This document shows positions 11,030 to 21,675 of a DNA stretch of 64,000 nt, piece after piece. The DNA is from Watersipora subatra (lineage: Eukaryota; Bryozoa; Gymnolaemata; Cheilostomatida; Watersiporidae). The notes beneath the pieces were generated by a model. The model did no database searches. It saw only the letters and a program-made list of their open reading frames with translations, and was not told where the DNA came from. The DNA lies in contig NC_088717.1 of NCBI RefSeq assembly GCF_963576615.1, positions 55,321,526 through 55,385,525 on the forward strand, in the 5' to 3' direction. The stretch's first letter is position 1. The number at the start of each line of letters is the position of its first letter. A program made the position numbers and the translations under genes.

Positions 11030-12212
11030 TTATGAATCTTTTGAGGTGACGCAGTCTTTTATGCCCCTGTATGTTCTCTGCTTGTAGAAAGTTGTTGAGG
11101 TCCACTTCCCAATCAGAAAATTGGAGAACATCACCTTCAAAGATAACTGGTTCTACAGACCTTTTATTTGCACTTATTGCCAATGCCAGAGTTTCAGCTA
11201 ATCTGTTCATTGCATTAGTTTCTGGTGAGATTTCTTGGTTAGAAGCAATAGCATGCTGTCGCTGTGTAGCAGTGAGCCATTGAGTTTGTGGTAGTGTGCC
11301 TGAAGCAGGCGCATCGGATTTTGCTATCACATTTACTACTTCTGGGCACGTCTCTACTGCGGTTGAGTTTCTTACTTCAAGAGCTGTCCTCGTTTGGGGT
11401 GAGTTCTGCTCTACAACAGCTGCCTCCACTTGACTAGAGTTCTGCTCTACAGCAGCTGCCTCCACTTGACCAGGGTCACCAACTGCGGGAGTTGCCTCCG
11501 TTTGGCTGCTGCTGGCATCCCCAAACTGTATACTGTTGTTTTCTGACAGTCTAACCAGCTCTTGAAATTGTCGGTTTTCTTCTTCTAACTCTGCAGTTAA
11601 TCTTCTTTTCATGTCTTCTTCTGTCTTTGCTTGTTCTTCTTCCAGCCTGTCAAGCCGATCCTCGATGGCCTCCTTGAGTTTGCGAGCATGCGCTATAAAA
11701 TGATAGAACATTGTTTTGGTTTGTGGCACTACTCTACCTTCATCTTTATCGTATAAGTTCACAAGACCATTATATGAGTGCAAAAGAGTGTTTACTCTCT
11801 CAGCTAACAAATCATGCATGTCATACAGTGCCTCTAGGGCAACGCCACGAGCTAGATTGTCCTGTATTTCATTAAGATATCTGTACTCTGAGTTGATCTC
11901 TTTTGAGATCTTTACTTGCAACTGATAAGCTTTACTCTCCTTACCGACCAATGTTAGCGCAGTTTTCCGACGCGTACGCGCTGAAAATTCATGATTCACG
12001 TCTGTTGAAGCGCTGCTTTCAGTTTCAGAGCTGCTAATACTAGATGCGCTATGAGTCAATTTTTCTGAATGTAGTTCAGTGACAACTGACTCACTAGCAG
12101 TGTTTAGATCGTGTTCCACTGCATTGTGAATTTCTGGTTGTTTGCTAAGGTCGGAACCCCCCGGGTGTTCTCCATTGCCATCAACCAACTCACCACCCCC
12201 AGAGTCAGCCAT
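10974..12212 (-). pseudogene. BEL gag N-terminal half
   Basis: Minus strand, ATG at 12212 after GCC-type context, 412 codons. The first 100 residues are acidic and Ser/Thr-rich. Residues about 110-260 are helical and charged (LRKTALTL-type to MKRRLTAELEEENRQFQEL), a likely coiled coil for Gag assembly. A 48-bp imperfect tandem repeat encodes two VEAA-VEQNS units near residues 250-280. FEGDVLQFSDWEVDLNNFL starts the DUF1759-like capsid region, but it stops abruptly at 10974 while the homologous continuation is in another frame from 11029. Compared with the family, about 10-12 codons seem missing between KRLRHLKRFI and the AYLSARA segment, so a small deletion of a length not divisible by 3 is inferred. 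Confidence 0.85.
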
Positions 12213-12774
12213 GGTTCAGCACAGGGCCACAAAACTCAGCCAAGTTCGCAGAAGTGGAGTGACCTCTAATGGTTTACAGTGGGTTAATGAAAATATTGAG
12301 TTCAAAAAAAAAATTTTGATTATATTTCGAATCAAATTCCTAAAACAATATATTCTGGTACTCTAATAACTAACTAGCTATCTTCTAATGCATACAGTTT
12401 ATAGCCGATTTCCTGAATATAAGGAGCTTAAGATAAAGGTATGAATGGCTTGAAATAGTCACGAAATATGCTTTCAGGTAATGATCTCCTAGAATTTGAC
12501 TGGTTGAGATAACTCCTAGATAGGAACAGTTTGAGTTAACTCCTGGTATGAGCAGCTGCTAGATTGACAGTTTCAATATGGATAGATCGTACGCAAGTAC
12601 ATGCATGTGGATACTCTTTCAGCTGCTGCTCCAGCAATACTCTGTAGAATGGCTACAGTAACAAGTTGACCTTTACTAGGCTACTTAGCTGACAAGATTC
12701 TGTTGATGCTGACTTATGGCTGGCTTGTTGTTCTTTCTCCTCCGCTCTGTCTGTTAGAGATCGGAAGGCTTCAC
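12213..12774 (-). other. BEL 5' leader between LTR and gag
   Basis: 562 bp between the gag ATG and the 5' LTR. Immediately inside the LTR the minus strand reads GTGAAGCCTTCCGATCTC. It has no TGG start, so I cannot assign a standard tRNA primer-binding site; an unusual primer or a degraded site is possible. No other motif recognised. Confidence 0.5.
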
Positions 12775-13409
12775 TGTAGAGTTTTAAACAAACTCTAAAA
12801 CTCTGGTGATTGTTGGGATTGAGAGTAGAGGAACTTTACTGATGTGTACTATGCCAGTTATTGCTTTATTGCATAATAACACCGTGAAGCCTGTTAAAGT
12901 ATGGAAATCGTAATAAATTCAGTCCATATCAGGTACAGAAAACATGACAATAATTATGGTAATGCTTGAACACAATTGCTGCCAACAGTATTAATTAATT
13001 CAAATTGAAATTAATGAATATAAACTGAAACATGAGTGAATAAAGTTGCGTAACTGACCTGTTCTATCTCTATATGGTTGCAATCCCAGTGGTTTAATAA
13101 GTTCAATACGTTATCTATAGTTCGCGGCTATGCCTTAGTGGATGCTCTGTTGTATCGCATTCACTGAGTCAAACTATACTTGTTAATAAAAGCAGGTCAG
13201 TAGAAGGGCAAAAAACTACCAGTAGAGGTCACCCGTTTTCTGTTCATTGGCCAGATTTACGGGCCCATATGCCCCCACAACCAACCAGAAAGCAACTGAG
13301 TCAGCTTGAAGTGTAACGAACACTCAGATTGCTGACCCGGCAAACAATGGTCTATCAAATATATGAAAACATAACAACTTCCTGCTGAGAGTCAGATGCT
13401 TTCCCTACA
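12775..13409 (-). repeat. BEL 5' LTR
   Basis: 635 bp, begins TGTAGAG and ends CCCTACA on the plus strand, about 99 percent identical to 5463-6095. Followed by the GCCAG target duplication at 13410-13414. As the 5' LTR of a minus-strand element it would carry the promoter, but I could not pick out a TATA box with confidence. Confidence 0.93.
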
Positions 13410-13589
13410 GCCAGGTTCAAGCTTTGTTGAAGCCCGTCTGCGACCTTAGCTTTGACCTTAACAACGCAAACCTCAGTTTCGTTAGACTCCAACTCTATGC
13501 ACAATATGTGTCAAAATAATTAACTCAGAGAAAGAACAGAGTGTATTTCTCAAATTTGAGTTTGAGGTTTAGCCATTTCAGTTGGTTGA

Positions 13590-14015
13590 GGAACTTCTAA
13601 ACATTGTAAGTGGCTATTGAGATTGAGTGCAAAGACTATGATGTCATCTAAGTATATGAGATTAACGAGTTTTTCAGTGCAGATGTCAGAATGGTGTCTC
13701 CATTAGCCTCTTAAAAGTGAAGAGTGCTGAAGTTAACCCAAAAGGAAGAGCTTCACACAAGGAGGCCTCATTCTCCTTTGCGTCATTAATTAATTCCACC
13801 TGCAAGCATCCGCTGGTTAGAAGTGCTGAACAGGTGGTTCTTGTCTAGCATTTCTAGACCGCCATCTATTTGGAATAGAGAGAATGCATCTTTGTAGGTT
13901 GCTGCATAAGGTCTTTGAAAATCAGCACAGAACTGCCAGCTCCCATTCTTTTGTGCAAATGCAACACCGAGCGTTGTACAGTGTTAAGTTCGCTTGACCC
14001 AAATTGAACATTAGT
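13590..14015 (-). pseudogene. Gypsy-type reverse transcriptase fragment, decayed
   Basis: Minus strand: AFAQKNGSWQFCADFQRPYA, then TYKDAFSLFQIDGGLEML, then (other frame) ALPFGLTSALFTFKRLME, then LIYLDDIIVFALNLNSHLQ. This is the Ty3/Gypsy RT order KKDGSWRFCVDYR, AYPLPxID, LPFGLxxAxxxFxRxM and the YLDD catalytic box. At least two frameshifts and stops are present and motif A is not preserved. It lies 180 bp from the BEL insertion, so the BEL element landed in or beside this older relic. Confidence 0.65.
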
Positions 14016-15989
14016 ATGCTGAGCACATCTTGAAGTAGTGCAAGTGAGTTTTTAGCTTAAGCTTTCACCAAATCCATAAATGAGCATGTGACTTAAATTT
14101 TTTTAATTTGGGAATCTGAAGTAGTTTTTGGTGTAGAGGCTAGAGTGGATGTTTTACTTGGCATTCAGAACGGCATTACATGACAATCACTTGCCCACTT
14201 ATTATTTCTATCACTTTGACACTTGTATTACATATTCTCACCTATGTGTTGCTCTTGCAAATGGGTGCATTGGCACACCAACAAGTAAATTTTGTTTAGG
14301 TGACAACAATCTTTCAGTTATGGCTGCCTCAGTTCTTCAAAGCTAATCAAGTCAACATGCTGCCTTAGCCTTTAAAAGACGGCCAATTTCGACTGGTCGA
14401 GCATTCCGTACTCCGACCTCTAGTGGGTTGCCTTATTGGTTCATGCAGTAAATCTGCTTTCCTTAAATGTTTATGACTTTTATGAAATTAAGTTGAGACT
14501 GTTGTTTTCAAGAAAAATCTAATTCTCGCAGAGTATGCTGCTGCAATACGGCTACCCAAAAAATGTGTTTGTATGCATTTGTTTAATATATAAAGTGAGC
14601 TTGGTTTTCTCTTATATAAAAAGAGTACTCCTGACAGCTATTCCTGGCAGCCAGAACCCCTTGATTTTTTAATGGTAAACGCTAAGATTTTTTAATAAGT
14701 TATTCACTTGTACAATTAGATGAGCATGATAAAGTGAGCCTAATTGCTATCTATGTAATAGTTGTATTTTTGTTGCACCAATTTGCCCCTTGATGCAGTA
14801 GGTTGGCACAGATTTTCTGAATTTTGCATGGTTGATACCCAAACAGACAAAGTGAGTTTGTTTAGGGGTTCGGGGCTTTTTAGTTCTTGAAGTCCTTTTT
14901 TTGACACTCTTCTTTTCTTACTCAGAACTTGGGCAAAAAAAAGCAAAAATGGCAAATGTGCCCCCTCTTGTGGCAGTGGCAACAATGGAGAACGTCTTTT
15001 GTTCACTGCCCCAAACCTTCATTCTCGCTTAAGCCTTATTTCTGCTTAATGGCCTTCACCATTTCTGTAACCGTCATGAGTTGATTTTGAGTCTAATGGG
15101 GAATATCTTTCAACTTGTCTTTGGAGGAGATGAGACTCTTCATTACTGTTTCAATGATATTGAATTGTCAGACTCCTATATAGGACAAGTCAAAGAGCAG
15201 TAGTGACTTTCTTACTTGTCATACTGATTGTGACGTATTCAATTTTAGGGACCAGGTTGCAAAGTAGGAGTTATTGGAGAATCAACAGGCTTAGAAACTC
15301 TTGTACAGCCAAACTTCCATTGACTCATTGCCAAGTCTGGGTGAGCCATTCAGATGAGCTGTTGTAACTGATCTATGAAGGAATATGTGTAATCCCTGGT
15401 CTGATAATGAAATCGCTTGACAACTGATTGGTGGTTTGTCTACATATTCTGATGATGATGAGGATGAAGATGATGACGGTGTTCAATATGCAAGTTATCT
15501 AGTCTTTGGATGCATCTCCTTTTGCCTTTTGAAGGCACTTAGGACCAATTGTCTTACTTTCATCACCCTATTTATTCAATTCAGCTATTTCCTCAAAATT
15601 CTTGATAAATTCCCCCATCTGTATTTCTGTCATAAGCTAGAAGCACCATGTTTGGTCTTTTTTTACCTGTTTGATAGTTAATGAATGGTTGTTTTTTATC
15701 TGTAAAAGCAAGTGCCAAAACCTCATATTTGAACAATGTCTTATTTTATTGCTTTTCACTAGTTTATTTGGTTAGGTAGCTGAAGTCTCTTGCATTTCAT
15801 AAGAGTGAAAGGTTGATCTATCTGACTGTTTTGTATTAAAAGCTGTGGCCATCATGGAGTGTCATCTCTTCATGCTTAAAGTTAGTATTAGTTATAACAA
15901 GATTAAACTTTTAACAGATTGTTCAATTTGATGGTATAAAACTTTTTGACCTCTCAGTCAATAAGCCCATTCTCGAGTTAAATTCATTG
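14016..15989 (-). pseudogene. Decayed retroelement sequence, possible gag piece
   Basis: Mostly unreadable. On the minus strand about 15500-15640 gives GEFIKNFEEIAELNK, a stop, then KTIGPKCLQKAKGDA, which resembles the WxxFxxxFxxIAxLNxWDD...LxxCLxxKA pattern of Gypsy Gag. Its place upstream of the RT fragment (13590-14015) on the same strand fits one old element. The short open frames at 14740-15006 (minus) and 15436-15681 (plus) have no recognisable homology. The identification is tentative. Confidence 0.3.
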
Positions 15990-16320
15990 GCATTGTCCTA
16001 TAAAACCCATTAAGTCAATGTAAAACTGCTTCATTATTTTTCCCAGGTTTGTCAGCGTAGGGAACATACGTGCTATTTAAGGTTGCCTAAGATTTTCTCT
16101 GTAGAGAGTTGCATTGTCATGATTTTGTCTGTGATAGGTGCTTGTTGATCGTAAAAGGTAGCTGCTAACTCTTTTCTACAGGCAAAGCTTACCCCAGCTT
16201 TTATTCCTTTTGCTGACAACATTTCCGTCTCTGTGAAAAAAGACATACAGTACTCATGATCTTCTAAAGCACCATAACCTGACTGTCTAGTTTCACTGAA
16301 CACTGTTTCTTTCCATTTTC
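15990..16320 (-). pseudogene. LINE endonuclease (APE-type) fragment
   Basis: Minus strand: ETRQSGYGALEDHEYCMSFF, then KAGVSFACRKELAATF, then APITDKIMTMQLS, a stop at 16073, and in a shifted frame TYVPYADKPGKNNEAVL. This is the APE endonuclease pattern of RTE/CR1-like LINEs and their relatives (ETRWxGxG...GVGFxLxxxxxxxxxxxxPxxxRIxxxxL...xYAPT), the enzyme that nicks target DNA. Broken by a stop and a frameshift. A MITE half-copy sits next to it at 16345-16515. Confidence 0.5.
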
Positions 16321-16344
16321 GTGGCCTTCAAAGTGAACTTCCCA

Positions 16345-16515
16345 AAACGTTTTGTAGATTTTACCAGTAACTATCGATATTTTCTATCATTTGCAATTGT
16401 TTTTGGTGTTGGAGAAGATCTGACTGTCAGAATGTTTCAACAGTAAAATCCACAAAACTTGATTGCGGTTAAAATGCTACAAAAAACGTGCCCAGACTTC
16501 TCCAAAATGAGGTCA
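16345..16515 (+). mobile_element. Foldback MITE (family M1), left arm only
   Basis: Carries the M1 arm: ATATTTTCTATCATTTGCAA, then ATCTGACTGTCAGAATGTTT, then CACAAAACTTGATTGCGGTT and AAAATGCTAC. The same arm occurs at 28241-28405, 41353-41810, 43955-44325 and 45640-45855; the two full copies have both arms in inverted orientation. No right arm is seen here. Confidence 0.6.
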
Positions 16516-16861
16516 ATAGTTGTTGAGTAGCAAACAGATATATGAGCTGCATAAAAGCTTTATTAGAAAGGTTTCAGTTCTATCTAATGTGACCAGTTAT
16601 AAGAGAACTACATGTACATATATTACAAAAAAAGTAACAAAAATATCACATGATATAATATTGTATAAGTCAGTCTAACTAAACATACTTACATGTAAAT
16701 GTATGTAAACACAAATAAAATACAAGTGCAAGTAAAATAATATCTTTTAACTAACAATGGTAGCAGAATAGCTCAGAGTAAAAGCAAATATATAACGCTC
16801 TACATATAACAAATCTCTACACATTGTATGATGTTGTATCGGCAGAGGGGACAACTATCAT
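16516..16861. other. Intergenic AT-rich DNA
   Basis: Nothing recognised; about 75 percent A+T with no open frame or repeat. Confidence 0.4.
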
Positions 16862-17650
16862 CAGAATTTTGTAACTATTCATGGAATTTATGCAAGCACT
16901 GTTTTTATTGAGAAACCTGCACTGCTCAGGAAAATTTGCTGCTCTAAACTAGCAAAACAAAGTTGTTCCTCATGCAATCAAGTACTCATCGCTGAGCAAT
17001 GAAAGATTGATTGACTTATGACATACTATACATTTATTTTCTTGTTCTATATGCAATGTAGGCCTACTCGTTAGAGAAATTTTATGATATAAACAAGCAA
17101 ATCTTTGATTTAATAGTTTTTTCAAAATTCTTCTAGATATTTTATAGCTTTTTGTAAATGTGAGAGGGAAAAAAGTTACTTTTTTAGATCTTCGGGAATT
17201 AGTGAAACTAGCTTCAGTTATATTTTAACACATGTTTCTATCTCAATTAGTAACAGTTAATTGCAATCAGTTAACAGTAGTTACTACTTATAGTTAAATG
17301 TAGTAGTTACTACTTATAGTTAACTAGTAGTTACTACTTATAGTTAACAGTAGTAGTTAATACTTATAGTTAACAGTAGTAGCTACTACTTATAATTAAC
17401 AGTAGTAGTTACTACTTATAGTTAATAGTAGTAGTTACTACTTATAGTTAACAGTAGTAGTTACTATTTATAGTTAACAGTAGTATTTACTACTTATAGT
17501 TAACAGTAGTGATTACTACTTATAGTGAACAGTAGTATTTACTACTTATAGTTAACAGTAGTACTTACTACTTATAGTTAACAGTAGTACTTACTACTTA
17601 TAGTTAACAGTAGTAGTTACTACTTATAATTAACAGTAGTAGTTAATTAA
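16862..17650. mobile_element. Minisatellite-bearing dispersed element, copy 1
   Basis: Unique part 16862-17254 is the same as 22901-23290 (both start CAGAATTTTGTAACTATTCA and are about 90 percent identical by eye), followed in both by a tandem array of a 26-bp unit. Here the array (about 17255-17650) has roughly 15 units of TTAACAGTAGTAGTTACTAC plus TTATAG. The homology starts sharply at the same base in both copies, which suggests a mobile or duplicated unit rather than two independent arrays. No TIR, poly-A tail or coding sequence found. Helentron-like elements with internal minisatellites are one possibility, unproven. Confidence 0.6.
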
Positions 17651-18649
17651 ATGGTTTTTCCAATACTCTGACTTGTTCCAAATGCATCGTTTATAGCATT
17701 TATAACGTAGTAGTTTATGCTATTCATATAAGCCAATAAAAAATATTTTTCCTCATTTCTAAAAATTCCCCGGTAAGCTATTTTTGAATTGGAATGTCAG
17801 TAGATTTAGTGAGAGATATGAAGAATATGTGAAGAATCTGTTCTACCATCAAATTCACTCCTCCATTCTTGAAGTGATGCCAGCTTATTTTGGAAATATG
17901 CCAAATATTACAATTTCTGTTAACTCCGAGCGATGTAATTAAATTGAGATAACTACCAAATTTGATCGAGCGCAATTACTCATACAAGTACCAATTTTCT
18001 ACAGAACAGCTATAGTTTTTGACCTGAAAGACTCATAAATCTTGTACATTGTTATCTTAGTATTTTAATATCTTAATATCTTAATATCTTAATATCTTAA
18101 TATCTTAATATCTTAATATCTTAATATCTTAATATCTTAATATCTTAATACTTTGCATCATACAGTGCTGATATGAGTGTTTTTGTTAACAGGATATAAA
18201 ACCACCTGATGCTAAACCAATTCTAGAGTTAAGCTGCCTGTTCATTATATTGAGGAACTGATCACAGGAGATCCGGGAGTGCCATGATTTTGATTTACTT
18301 CATTTATCAATAGCCAATCAAGTTTTGAGTTTTCTTTGGCAGCTCCTGGGCAGCACCTTGTTTATTTATTTTTCTGAATCATATAATTCACCCAGTCTTA
18401 TGAGGCACCTTTTGAGATCAGCTCATACCAAATCAGCCAATCAATGTACCAGGATTCTAATGTTAGCCACAGCATTTATGTTCCAATTCGGCAGCACAGT
18501 ATTAACTAATTATGGGCACTTCCTTTCAAAATATTTACTCTAAGAAAAGGCATGACTATCCAAAACCATGGTGAGAGGTTATTATAAAGAGTTGCTTTGC
18601 AAGGTATCTTGAACTTATGGCATTTAGCCTAACAATCCATCATTCCAAC
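17651..18649. other. Intergenic with an 8-bp tandem repeat
   Basis: 18065-18151 is an array of CTTAATAT, about 11 units, nearly perfect. The open frames at 17778-17975 (minus) and 18325-18543 (plus) are unrecognised and lack splice sites or start context; I do not call them genes. Confidence 0.5.
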
Positions 18650-18725
18650 TTTCCAACATTTCCGCCAATCAGGCACCTTCAGATACTTCAGAATATGTGC
18701 GCAAATAATTATTCTCTGTGGTTTA
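18650..18725 (-). repeat. SINE-A fragment, copy 3
   Basis: Minus strand reads CACAGAGAATAATTATTTGC, GCACATATTCTGAAGTATCT and a TGATTGG end, matching the middle of SINE-A copies at 3288-3425 and 54695-54886. Confidence 0.4.
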
Positions 18726-18792
18726 CGATAGAAAAAGTAAATAGAAATAATATACATGAAGTTTGAAAAGAGACTATGAATTAATAAACTTT

Positions 18793-19003
18793 TAGGGCAC
18801 TAGTCCATCCAACCTTCCAAAGCCACGATTGGAGGCTAAGAGAAAAGACTACTTTCAACAAGACTCAAACCCATAACCTTCAGCTTGGTGGTCCAATACT
18901 TTGCATCTCAACCACCTTGCTGAAGCTTTGAATAATTGTGTGGATACTTATTACACCTGACCATCCTCCCACGATGCATTAGACTGCCAGGGTACTAGTA
19001 CGT
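18793..19003 (-). repeat. SINE-A with tRNA-like part, copy 4
   Basis: Read on the minus strand: TAGTACCCTGGCAGTCTAAT, GATGGTCAGGTGTAATAAGT, CACACAATTATTCAAAGCTT, then a tRNA-like part GGTGGTTGAGATGCAAAGTA with a B-box-like GGTTTGAGTCTTG near 18865. Together with 54695-54886 it defines a family with a conserved head and an RNA polymerase III-like segment. Probably immobile now. Confidence 0.5.
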
Positions 19004-19363
19004 ATAATATACTATCATACCAGCTGTTCTAGTTGTTATATATTTTATAGAGATGTGCAGCTAAATCTACCACTGTTTTCACTCTTCTCCCTAACCTCTT
19101 CAACTGTGAAACTTCCAGAAATGCAGAAGTATGGAAATGTGGACAGCTAAGCTGTTCTACTAAACTTGTTTACTCAGTACACGAAGCGAGCTCCACAGAC
19201 AAGGGTAGGCAACTGCTTCACCTGCCATTTCCTATCCAAATGCATTGCTGCCATTATCAGCATTTTTCTTTCAATCGTCTAACTCAATTAACTCATTATT
19301 TTCTCGACAGACATCTAATTCTAATTTGGCTCCTTCATCTTTCATATACTCCATATACTTGCA

Positions 19364-20718
19364 CAGTGGATCCTCGAGTAGATGCGAACCAACCTGCATC
19401 TAGTGGACAGGATGTGGACACTCAAGCATGCTGAACTGGGTGGACTTCGGTAAATCCACCAGAGTTACGGTGGGCCACTGAAGCGTGGACCCCGAGTTAC
19501 GACGTTTCTGCAGTACAGTTTTGCCTTACAATGTAGAACACGAAGTTTTTGGCCCTTCGTTACAGCATTTTCGTCGCCATACGACATAAAAAAAATGTCT
19601 GTCAAAATCCAAATTTGGCTGTCGGTGTGCTGCTCAAGTCGAAGTCACGAAGATGCCGATATGCTATTTGCAAAACCCCTCTTTCCACAATGCCTGAAAG
19701 ATATACGATGTTTTCTCTTCTTTCTCTTTTCTCTTTCTTCTAACATTCTTCTCTCTCCTCTCTTTTCTTTCTCTCTCTTTTTGCTCTCTCTCTCCTCTTT
19801 CTCTCTCTCTCTCTCTTCTCACCCGCTCTCTCTATCTCTCTCTTTATCTCTCTTTTCTTGCTCTCTCTCTATCGGTCTACTTTTTTATCTCTCTTTACTT
19901 CCTCCTCCTCCTTTATCCTTCCTCTTTTTTTTCTCCTTTCTCCTCTCTCCTCGTTTCTCCTTCCTCTTCCTCTCTCTTTCTTTCTTCTCTTTTCTCCTCT
20001 TCTCCTCTCTCCTTTCTCCTTTTCTCCTCTCTCCTCGTCTTCTCTCTTTTTTTCTCTCTCCCCTCTCTTCTCTTTCTTTCTCTTTCTCTCTCTTTTTCTC
20101 TCTTTCTCTCTCTTTCTCTCTCTTTCTCTCTCTTCTCTTTTCTTGCTCTCTCTCTATCAATTTCTCTCTCTCACCCGCTCTCTCTTTCTATCTCTCTCTT
20201 TCTCTCTCTTTTCCTCCTCTCTCCTCTCTCCTCCCTCCTCGTCTCTCCTTCCTCTTCCTCTCTCTTTCTTCTTTCTCTTTCCTTTTCTTTTCCTCCCTCC
20301 TCTCTCCTTTTCTCCTCTCTCCTCGTCTTCTTTCTCTTTTTCTCTCTCCCCTCTCTTCTCGTTCTTTCTCTTTCTCTCTCTTTCTCTCGCTCTCTCTCCC
20401 TCCTTCTCCCTCCCTTCCTCTCCCTCCCTCTTTGTGAGAGGGAGGGATCTTGTGTGAGTGAAACAATGTTGAATTTATTGTGCATTTTAGTGCTTAATAT
20501 AATATTTACTATAAAACTTAAGCTACTAAAGTTAGCATACTGTTTTGTTACAAATTTTTCATACATTTATGTACAGTAAATATATGAAATTTTGATTTTT
20601 TCTGCCGGTAGATGTTTGCATTAGATAATTACTATGGGTTTCTATACCCCTCTATACAACATTTTGCCTTGCGATTCAATACCAGAACGAATTATTATCA
20701 TGTGGCGAGGGTACACTG
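19364..20718 (+). mobile_element. TIR element T1 with a long pyrimidine core, copy 1
   Basis: Starts CAGTGGATCCTCGAG and ends CGAGGGTACACTG, an imperfect terminal inverted repeat, with TA after the right end (19362-19363 is CA at the left). The segments 19530-19720 and 20460-20718 match, in the opposite orientation, the two ends of 58968-59721: GTTTTGCCTTACAATGTAGA, CACGAAGATGCCGATATGCT on one side; TTGCATTAGATAATTACT, TTTCTATACCCCTCTATACA and GAACGAATTATTATCAT on the other. The middle, which in the other copy is a short (CT)n, is here a 700-bp CT tract. Non-autonomous, no transposase; the CAGT ends and TA suggest a pogo/Tigger relative. Confidence 0.6.
19700..20440. repeat. Long polypyrimidine tract
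   Basis: About 740 bp made almost only of C and T (CTCTTTCTCTC and CTCCTTC patterns). Long Ser/Phe/Leu frames on the plus strand and Arg/Glu frames on the minus strand (up to 280 codons) arise purely from composition. Such tracts can form triplex DNA. It lies inside element T1. Confidence 0.9.
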
Positions 20719-21473
20719 TACTTTGTTTTCATCCCTTTTCTTCTTTTGCCATGAGAGATTCATTTCAGAGCTAGCCACTCTCAAGTTGATGCTCAGCTCA
20801 ATTCACTCTTTTATAGCACATTTTATAGACTGACTGACTATTAATATAGACGTATAAAATTCAAAGCTAGATTCTGGCTGACATTCTAATTTTTTATAGT
20901 TCGTAACATAACATTGAAGTGCAGACTTTGTGAAGAAAAAACTTTTTGTGGCAAGAAAATCAAACATGAAACTACATGAGATTTACAGTTGAGTCCCATC
21001 TATTCAGACTTACGTGTAACTTCGCTAAACTCTTAATTGTCTGGACAACGTCTGATGTGGCTATGTCTGTCCAAAGGATGGCAACTTTGACCAATATGTG
21101 TTTCTAGCAACAGAGAAATTGAGTGGGCTTTGCACATGATTTTTCCGCCAGTTTTCCTCCGACTTTGTCAGCGTTTACAAAAGATTCTGGAGGAATTGAT
21201 GCCATTATTTTGGATTTATCTTCTTATCCATCATGTCACTAACACCACTGCAATTGACCAAGAGACCAAAATCATCAAGAGTCACTCTAAATGTAGAACA
21301 AAGGCTAGATTTCATATGATAAATTAAAAGTGGATGTAATGGGCCGAGATCTGTGAGAACCTTGATTGCAAGGAGCAGACAGTTTTAGATATTTCAAATA
21401 ACCATAAAAATTAAAAGACTTTGCTGCAAAATATTGTCAGAAAAGTAATCCAAGAATGGAAAACGCAGGGCTA
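20719..21473. other. Intergenic, no supported gene
   Basis: No recognisable open frame, repeat or splice pair. Confidence 0.4.
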
Positions 21474-21524
21474 AGAAGAATATGGCCACTATATATAGAT
21501 TATATGTAGTGGCCATATTCTTCT
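21474..21524. repeat. Perfect 18-bp hairpin
   Basis: AGAAGAATATGGCCACTA (21474-21491) and its exact reverse complement (21507-21524) flank a 15-base AT-rich loop. Could be a small foldback element or a precursor-like RNA hairpin; the stem is shorter than a usual animal pre-miRNA. Confidence 0.7.
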
Positions 21525-21585
21525 ATGTAAAATATGGAAGCTGGCCACTGACCGTTAGTTGCGATGTACTAAATAGTTCCTTCAG

Positions 21586-21675
21586 CAAAGGATTGCCGTA
21601 GTCGAGGTGAGAGGTGTGGAAGTTATGACCCCTGCAGCTGAGCTGGGACAACAACTGGGCATAGTGAACTTTAAA
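21586..21675 (+). CDS. Possible internal exon, unknown protein
   Basis: A 90-bp phase 0-0 block between an acceptor (TAGTTCCTTCAG, ending 21585) and a donor (AAA then GTAAGTG from 21676). It reads QRIAVVEVRGVEVMTPAAEL and ends with a GIVNFK segment. The block is less AT-rich than its flanks and stays open beyond the donor to 21816. The minus strand is also open here, so coding is not certain. No family recognised; no partner exon identified. Confidence 0.25.

Larger units (their letters stand above)
5463..13409 (-). mobile_element. BEL/Pao LTR retrotransposon, structurally complete, coding-defective
   Basis: A 7.95-kb element bounded by two nearly identical LTRs (5463-6095 and 12775-13409), each starting TG and ending CA, and flanked by the same 5 bp, GCCAG (5458-5462 and 13410-13414), a target-site duplication of the length usual for BEL/Pao. 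Reading on the minus strand the order is 5' LTR, leader, Gag (coiled coil, DUF1759-like region), zinc knuckles, protease, RT, RNase H, integrase, DUF5641-like C-terminus, purine stretch, 3' LTR. That protease-RT-RNaseH-integrase order and the CCHC knuckles identify a BEL/Pao element without an envelope gene. The polyprotein is interrupted by one gag frame break, a TAG, two frameshifts and a TGA, so this copy cannot make an intact product. Confidence 0.93.

Noticed and set aside
6228-12366. Several plus-strand frames of 60-166 codons (for example 6228-6668, 9033-9533, 10572-10805)
   Set aside because: Antisense to well-recognised BEL gag and pol domains.
19595-20566. Open frames up to 280 codons, Ser/Leu/Phe-rich (plus) and Arg/Glu-rich (minus)
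   Set aside because: They are produced by a nearly pure CT tract; no stop codons arise by composition and there is no homology or start context.
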